Assembly: GCA_018268955.1 (NCBI GenBank)
Contig: JAFDVO010000022.1
Location: 1-64,000 of the forward strand
Direction: 5' to 3'
Source: Acidobacteriota bacterium
Lineage (GTDB): Bacteria > Acidobacteriota > Vicinamibacteria > Vicinamibacterales > CAVVIG01
Length of the DNA: 64,000 nt
A model generated the notes under the pieces. It was not told the origin of the DNA. It ran no database searches and worked only from the letters and a program-made list of their open reading frames with translations. Below are positions 59,734-64,000 of this stretch, in pieces (position 1 is the first letter of the stretch; every line of letters starts with the position of its first letter). Made by a program: the position numbers and the translations under genes.

Positions 59734-60285
59734 TCATCGCAGCGCGTCCGGCGTGAGGACGGCGCGAGCGACCATGCGTGCGCTCTCGCGGATTTCGCGG
59801 GCCGCCGCGCGCACCGAGATCGTGGCGCGCGAGGTGACGTCCACGTCCTGCCCGACCTCGAAGCGGTCGCGAATGCTCTTGCCCTTGAACTGCAGCGGGA
59901 ACTCCGGGCGGTTGATCGAGATGTCGCCGTACGGCTCCGTGTTGCGGTCCATGATCACGCCCGTGATGCGGCCCTGGGTGTTCATACCGATGAGCATGTG
60001 GATGTGGCCGTGGTAGCCAAGTTCACCCGGCACCAGGTCCGTCGTCCAGAACGCCCAGCCAACCGGCTTCGCGCCCTTCACCGTCGCCGGGTCGGCGGCG
60101 TACGCCGTGAAGTACAGCGGGTCCCTCTCGCCCCGAGGCGTGAAGGTGACGGCCGTGGGAAACAACTGCTTCAGCCGCGCCGTCGGCATCGGGTCGATGA
60201 AGCCCGCGACCGATTGCGCGAGCGACACCAGCGGCGCCAGCAACAGGAGCGTCAGCGTGAGGGCGACAGGACGGGGTAGGACCAT
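59734..60285 (-). CDS. Secreted FMN_bind-domain protein
   Basis: This 183-residue protein has a signal peptide (about 1-23, VSLAQ) and an FMN_bind domain. GYHGHIHMLIGMNTQGRITGVIM is typical. The covalent-flavin motif, normally DgxSGAT, is seen as DVTSRAT (about 150), with Arg replacing Gly. If the terminal Thr is modified, ApbE-type flavinylation would be needed; no apbE is here. The protein is probably a periplasmic redox module, with partner unknown. Confidence 0.8.
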   Translation of the reverse strand: MVLPRPVALTLTLLLLAPLVSLAQSVAGFIDPMPTARLKQLFPTAVTFTPRGERDPLYFTAYAADPATVKGAKPVGWAFWTTDLVPGELGYHGHIHMLIGMNTQGRITGVIMDRNTEPYGDISINRPEFPLQFKGKSIRDRFEVGQDVDVTSRATISVRAAAREIRESARMVARAVLTPDALR

Positions 60286-60397
60286 CGTTCCGACCCAGAA
60301 TTATAGGTGAGCCGCCCGTCCGGTCCGGCGTCGGCCTCGTCCATTGGATACAAAACGGCACGGCAGTTGCCGATAGCTCAGGGAGAGACGAGGCCCT

Positions 60398-60907
60398 ATG
60401 GAACCACTATCCGAGTTGATCGCGACCACGGAACGTCAGGCGCTCGAGTTCTTCTTCACCGGGCTGAAGGATGTGTCGGGAGCCGACGTGGACGAGCGGG
60501 AACTGTTGTACACGGCCAGCGTGCTCGCGCACTACGCGCAGGTCTCCACGCACGCCGGCGTGGACATTCCCGCCCCCGCCACGCTCGCGGCGGTGTTCGA
60601 TCAGTTCGTCCTGGACACGGCCATGCGTGAGGACAGCACGATGCTCGAAACGGCTGCGGCGCAGTGCCTGCTGCTCTCCGGCTTCTTCGAGGCGCAGATG
60701 TGCCACCGGCACAGCATCAGTTGGTACGCAGGGCTGGGTGCGGGGTTCTTCAGTCGTGCGGCGGCGCTGTCCAGCCAGCGGAAGCGCGCGGAACTGCTCT
60801 ACCTGGTGGGGCGTCACTTCGAGCCGTGGCGCGTGCGCTACTCGCGCCTGAGCCGCGAGCTCCGCGAACAGCCGTACGTCATCAGAGACGTAAGACGTAA
60901 GACGTGA
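60398..60907 (+). CDS. Helical protein of unknown family
   Basis: I do not recognise this 169-residue protein. It is largely alpha-helical with several Ala/Leu-rich segments (ELLYTASVLAHYAQV, TLAAVFDQFVLDTAM, AQCLLLSGFFEAQM, AELLYLVGRHFEPWRVRYS). There is no signal peptide and no transmembrane helix of full length. The final residues VIRDVRRKT and the stop codon are supplied by a GACGTAAGACGTAAGACGTG repeat, so the original C-terminus may have been different. It is divergent from the FMN_bind gene. Confidence 0.7.
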   Translation: MEPLSELIATTERQALEFFFTGLKDVSGADVDERELLYTASVLAHYAQVSTHAGVDIPAPATLAAVFDQFVLDTAMREDSTMLETAAAQCLLLSGFFEAQMCHRHSISWYAGLGAGFFSRAAALSSQRKRAELLYLVGRHFEPWRVRYSRLSRELREQPYVIRDVRRKT

Positions 60908-61018
60908 GACTTCAGAAGAGGAATTCAGAAGATACAGGGTGGAGGTCGAAGGGCGGGGCCGCCGTCTCCAACCTCCAACCTCCAACCTCCAACCTCCAAC
61001 CTCCAACCTCCAACCTCC
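60886..61018. repeat. GACGTAAGACGTAAG array and CCTCCAACCTCCAACC array
   Basis: Positions 60888-60907 hold two and a half 8-nt GACGTAA units, overlapping the 3' end of the upstream coding region. Positions 60966-61018 hold seven near-perfect CCTCCAA heptamers, the most regular tandem repeat in the window. The first type is related to the era-recO array at 18629. Confidence 0.95.
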
Positions 61019-61029
61019 CGGTCTGACCT

Positions 61030-61563
61030 TTACATCGCGGGAAGCCTGGCGAGGATCTTCGTCACTGCCTGATCCACGCGCCACTCGATCGTCTCCTGGT
61101 TGTCGATCCCTTCGAGCGAGCCTTCCGCCCACCCTCGCCAGACCAGTTTGTTCGTCCGGGCGTCCACGAAGTCGAGCGTGATCGTGCCGGCGTCGTAAAT
61201 GCTCGAGTGGCAGTCGTCGCAGTAGCCGTACGGCCTGTCCAGCGCATTCACGTCGATCTTCTGCGTGGCGTTCGCGTGGTAGTGGACGACCAGCGCCGCG
61301 GTAGCCGGCGTGGTCTTCTCGAGGCCGCGAGCGGCCAGTAAACGGTCAGCGGTCGCCTGCAGCCGGCTCTCGAAGAACTCGTTGTTGTCCAGGCGTGGGT
61401 CGCCCGTACCGAACCGGTCTTCAGCCGCCCACGTGTAGCTCGTGTACCGGGCGAAGTCCATCCCGCGTTCGAGCGAGGCGTTCACCCGCATCGGCGCACA
61501 CGCCGACAGCGCGGTGGCCGTCGTCAGCAGCACAAGTCCCAGCGTCCATTTGAAGGTTCGCAT
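61030..61563 (-). CDS. DUF4136 lipoprotein (paralogue 1)
   Basis: This 177-residue protein has a lipoprotein signal with lipobox LSAC (Cys about 22). A DUF4136 domain follows, showing FARYTSYTWA near the start, DPRLDNNEFFESRLQ, HYHANATQKID and LVWRGWAEGSLEG, which are typical of the family. CDDCH resembles a CxxCH haem motif but sits in a loop, and haem attachment is doubtful. Starts at 61563 and 61569 are both possible. It shares about a third of its residues with the next gene, indicating tandem duplication. Confidence 0.88.
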   Translation of the reverse strand: MRTFKWTLGLVLLTTATALSACAPMRVNASLERGMDFARYTSYTWAAEDRFGTGDPRLDNNEFFESRLQATADRLLAARGLEKTTPATAALVVHYHANATQKIDVNALDRPYGYCDDCHSSIYDAGTITLDFVDARTNKLVWRGWAEGSLEGIDNQETIEWRVDQAVTKILARLPAM

Positions 61564-61625
61564 CACCATTCTCCGTCGCGCGTGCGCGCATCAGCGGGTT
61601 CAGCTCCTCTCAGGCAGGACGCGTC

Positions 61626-62174
61626 TCACAGGCTCTTCGGGAAGCGGGCGAACATCTTCGTGACCGCTTCGTGGATGCGCGCCTGGAAGCGCTGCGGATG
61701 GTCGAGTACGCCTTCGAGTGGGTTCTGCGCCCAGCCGCGCCAGATCAGGCGGTTGGTGTGCCCGTCGATGACATCGATGACGATCGTGCCGGTGTCGTTG
61801 TCGAACACCCGGACGGCGCAGTTCTCGTCGTAGCAGGCGCCGGCGGTCTGGTCACCGCGGTTGATGCTGATCGTCGACGCGATATTGGCGTGATAGTGCA
61901 CCTTCAGGTCGGGAACGTCGCCCTCCGCGACGGTCTGGGTGAAGCCGCGCGCTGCGAACTCGCGCTCGACCGCGCCCTGGAAGTGATCCTTGAAGAAGGA
62001 GTTGTCGAGCCGTGGGTCGCTTTCCGGCAAGGCGTCCGGAGTATCCCAGTCCCAGGTGTGGTACTGGGCCATGTTCAGCCCCGGCGCAACGTGGGAGCTG
62101 ACGTTCATGGTCGCGCACGCCGACGCAGCGAGCACGAGGACTGCCAGGCTAGACCACCGCAGGATTCGCAGCAT
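61626..62174 (-). CDS. DUF4136 lipoprotein (paralogue 2)
   Basis: This 182-residue protein has lipobox ASAC (Cys about 20) and the same DUF4136 landmarks as its neighbour: MAQYHTWDWD, DPRLDNSFFKDHFQ, HYHANIASTISINRG, LIWRGWAQNPLEG and AVTKMFARFP. A CYDENC pair replaces the neighbour's CDDCH. It is probably anchored in the outer or inner membrane, facing the periplasm. The function of the family is unknown. The start at 62174 fits the signal peptide. The two genes are 62 bp apart and probably cotranscribed. Confidence 0.88.
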   Translation of the reverse strand: MLRILRWSSLAVLVLAASACATMNVSSHVAPGLNMAQYHTWDWDTPDALPESDPRLDNSFFKDHFQGAVEREFAARGFTQTVAEGDVPDLKVHYHANIASTISINRGDQTAGACYDENCAVRVFDNDTGTIVIDVIDGHTNRLIWRGWAQNPLEGVLDHPQRFQARIHEAVTKMFARFPKSL

Positions 62175-62298
62175 GACGCACCTCGGTACCCGTCCGACCG
62201 ATCGAACAGGTACCAAGAGTGGCTGCGAAAGCGGTACCACGACCAGACCGGTCCGAAACGGGCCGATTAGAAGGCCGGTGCCGGGTTCCCGGTTGTCG

Positions 62299-63321
62299 TC
62301 AGGGGATTATCACGGCGCGCCCGCGGAGATCTCCGCGGCGCAGCCGATCGTAGGCGCCAGCAGCATCGGCGAGGCGGAAAGTCTCGACGTGCGCGGTGAT
62401 CCGCCCGGACTGCCCGAGCGCGAGCACCTCCGCCAGCTCGGCCTTGGTGCCCCAGAAGGGAATGCTCACCCGCGCTTCCATCGGCAGCATGCCGAAGCTG
62501 ACGGGCAAGGTCCCGCCGGCGAGGCCGACGATCCCCACGTCGCCGCCGGCCATCACCACCGAACGCGCGATCTCGAGCGTCGGCGTGGAACCGACGAAGT
62601 CCAGCACGACCTCCGCTCCGCCAGGGGCAGGACCCACCAGGTCGCGAATGCGCCCGGCCGCGTCAGCATCGGAGAGGAACGCATGCTCGGCACCGAGGTC
62701 ACGCGCGAGCGCCAGTGCCTCGTGCCTCGTGTCCAGCGCGACGATGCGGGTGGCCGTGGTGGCTCGCAGGATCTGGATGGCCATGTGGCCGAGGCCTCCA
62801 ACCCCGATCACCACGCAGGTGCTGCCCGGGACCAGATTGCGGCTGGTGATCGTGATCGCGTGATACGGCGTCAGCCCTGCGTCGGTGAGCGGCGCTGCCT
62901 GGGTCACGTCGAGGCTCCCGATCGGTACGAGCTGACGTGCCGGCACGCTCACGAACTCGGCCATCCCGCCATCGCGTCCCAAGCCGACTCCGCTCGGCGG
63001 CACGCGTCGGCACTCGTTGTCGCGGCCCGCGAGGCAGGAGGCGCAGGTGCCGCACCCGATGATGCCGTAGACCGCGACAGCGTCGCCGACAGAGAAGCCG
63101 GTGACGCCAGGGCCGGTGGCATCGACCCAGCCGGCAATCTCGTGGCCGAGCGTGAAGGGCATCGGCATCCCGAGCGCATTCGGGTCGTCGAGGATGTGCA
63201 GGTCCGAGTGACACGCGCCAGCCGCGCCAACCCGGAGCCGAACCTCGCCCGCGAGCGGCTCGGGCGTGGGCACATCTTCGAGCGTGGCGGTATGTGGACC
63301 TGTGACTCTGAATGCCCGCAT
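62299..63321 (-). CDS. Zinc-dependent alcohol dehydrogenase (MDR family)
   Basis: This 340-residue medium-chain dehydrogenase has the catalytic-zinc motif ACHSDLH (Cys about 37) and GHEIAGW (His about 60). The structural-zinc loop GCGTCASCLAGRDNEC is complete (four Cys). The coenzyme motif is VIGVGGLGHMAIQ (about 173), and ALDTRHE has an Asp at the strand end, favouring NAD+ over NADP+. The substrate is probably a primary or secondary alcohol or aldehyde. The preceding 124-bp gap after the DUF4136 gene shows no clear promoter. Confidence 0.93.
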   Translation of the reverse strand: MRAFRVTGPHTATLEDVPTPEPLAGEVRLRVGAAGACHSDLHILDDPNALGMPMPFTLGHEIAGWVDATGPGVTGFSVGDAVAVYGIIGCGTCASCLAGRDNECRRVPPSGVGLGRDGGMAEFVSVPARQLVPIGSLDVTQAAPLTDAGLTPYHAITITSRNLVPGSTCVVIGVGGLGHMAIQILRATTATRIVALDTRHEALALARDLGAEHAFLSDADAAGRIRDLVGPAPGGAEVVLDFVGSTPTLEIARSVVMAGGDVGIVGLAGGTLPVSFGMLPMEARVSIPFWGTKAELAEVLALGQSGRITAHVETFRLADAAGAYDRLRRGDLRGRAVIIP

Positions 63322-63441
63322 GAACTCCTCCTCAACGCGCTTCGTCAGCCCTGCCGCCGCTCTGTCAGCCGGGCCGCCCCGGCCGTCCTGGGCGTCCGGT
63401 CAGCCCCGCCTGCCCTCAGTCCCGACTCTCCCGACCTTCGC

Positions 63442-63849
63442 CTACTTCCACCCGGACGACTTGCGGGTGAACCTGGGCGGGAGCGTGGGCTTGGCCGGGG
63501 CATCCGGCTCGGTCTCACCAGAGGCGGCGCGGATCTCGGCTTCGAGCTCTTCGTCGTTGGGCAGACCGGCAAGCTGGTCGACGAACAACAGCGAATGCTG
63601 CGAGGGGATTTCAAACTTCTTGCCGCAGGCCTTGCAGACGACCTCTTCATCGAGGCGCAGCAGGTAATCGCGCAGCTTGGCGAAGCGTGCGCGGTCGTGC
63701 TCGTCCGCACCCTGCGGCGGTCGATCCTTCTTCACGCGGCGCACCCACTTGATGGAGTAGTCGCCAGCGCGATGGCATCGTGGACAGGTGAAGCGGCCGG
63801 GCCGCATCTCCGGGCGATCGGTGAAGAAGGCACGCTCATCGAGAGGCAT
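63442..63849 (-). CDS. Small zinc-ribbon protein of unknown function
   Basis: The 135-residue protein has two CxxC pairs, TCPRCH (about 21-26) and VCKACGKK (about 71-78), which together form one probable zinc ribbon split by a charged helix (about 35-65). A Pro/Lys-rich tail follows. It has no signal peptide, so it is cytoplasmic. I do not recognise a named family. A nucleic-acid or protein-binding role would be typical for such ribbons, but this is inference. Confidence 0.75.
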   Translation of the reverse strand: MPLDERAFFTDRPEMRPGRFTCPRCHRAGDYSIKWVRRVKKDRPPQGADEHDRARFAKLRDYLLRLDEEVVCKACGKKFEIPSQHSLLFVDQLAGLPNDEELEAEIRAASGETEPDAPAKPTLPPRFTRKSSGWK

Positions 63850-63882
63850 GGGAGCGATGGTACCACCGGGAGATCACCTGCA

Positions 63883-63922
63883 TTGGTGAATTGGTGAATT
63901 CGTAAACTGGTGAACTGGTGAG
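63883..63922 (+). repeat. TTGGTGAATTGGTGAATTCG minisatellite
   Basis: About five TTGGTGAA/CTGGTGAA units, the same family as at 6428, 7112 and 32088, lie between the zinc-ribbon gene and the partial gene at the window end. Confidence 0.85.
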
Positions 63923-63935
63923 AGGGGATGCCGCG

Positions 63936-64000
63936 CTAGAACGCCAGGCGGAAGGCCACGAGCGCGCCTACGGCGAGCGATGCCCACCAGCTCACCCGAT
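63936..64000 (-). CDS. C-terminal end of a gene cut by the window edge
   Basis: On the minus strand an open frame runs from the window end to a TAG at 63938-63936, giving the last 20 residues, RVSWWASLAVGALVAFRLAF. The segment is hydrophobic with a terminal Phe, so it could be a last membrane helix or the end of an outer-membrane barrel. Too little is present to name it. Confidence 0.4.
   Translation of the reverse strand, partial: RVSWWASLAVGALVAFRLAF

Noticed and set aside
60966-61018. CRISPR-like array
   Set aside because: The repeats are heptamers without unique spacers and there are no cas genes, so this is a simple tandem repeat. The same holds for all other arrays in the window.
61185-61215. 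CDDCH in the first DUF4136 lipoprotein as a haem-binding site
   Set aside because: There is a single motif in a family not known to bind haem, and the paralogue has CYDENC at this position.

Overview
The window is GC-rich bacterial chromosome (roughly two-thirds G+C by eye). It is densely packed with housekeeping genes and has short intergenic gaps full of degenerate repeats. A Gram-negative envelope is implied by the MlaEFD lipid transporter, an OprP/O-type porin and several lipoproteins. Type-B succinate dehydrogenase, pyruvate phosphate dikinase, a TIGR02436-type four-helix-bundle protein and text-like intergenic minisatellites fit Acidobacteriota, perhaps Vicinamibacteria. This placement is inference from family content, because the window has no rRNA or other decisive marker.

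Layout. 1-7.6 kb: a TCA-cycle block with a cupin gene and sdhCAB on the minus strand facing sucCD on the plus strand, then a four-helix-bundle gene flanked by inverted minisatellites, then ndk. 7.6-11.2 kb: a DUF2905 protein, dcd and an eight-haem cytochrome c. 11.3-25.4 kb: a long plus-strand housekeeping run of gamma-carbonic anhydrase, hisS, aspS, phoH-ybeY-corC-era, recO-glyQ-glyS and ppdK. 25.5-39.9 kb: corA, mutL, a trypsin-like protease, a Rossmann-like protein, rarA, an RNA methyltransferase, greA, a degenerate patatin, a Cys/Met-metabolism PLP enzyme, a DHH phosphoesterase and uvrB. 40-43.4 kb: an mlaEFD operon with two small membrane-associated proteins. 43.5-47 kb: an RGG-rich secreted protein, HdeD, CotH kinase and a lipoprotein. 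47-51 kb: a molybdenum hydroxylase operon (FAD, 2Fe-2S and Mo subunits) ending in a MoaD-like gene. 51-52.8 kb: an acyltransferase, an alpha/beta hydrolase and a YvlD-like membrane protein. 52.8-58.7 kb: a compact minus-strand operon of CYTH-like protein, OprP/O porin, CYTH protein, DASS transporter, membrane-anchored protein and MgtC/DUF4010 protein. 58.8-64 kb: secreted cupin, FMN_bind protein, paired DUF4136 lipoproteins, a zinc alcohol dehydrogenase, a zinc-ribbon protein and the end of a partial gene.

Four things stand out. (1) The gaps hold at least eight families of short imperfect tandem or inverted repeats. One is a ~120-bp element present three times, and repeat matter also appears inside the MutL linker. 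(2) The six-gene CYTH/porin/DASS/MgtC operon looks like an uncharacterised polyphosphate or triphosphate (or related anion) acquisition system. (3) Five genes have a -10-like hexamer 6-8 nt before the start codon, which suggests leaderless mRNAs. (4) A patatin-fold protein downstream of greA has Gly where the catalytic Ser should be.

No rRNA, tRNA, CRISPR array, transposase or prophage module was recognised. No broken genes were seen apart from the gene cut by the window end.
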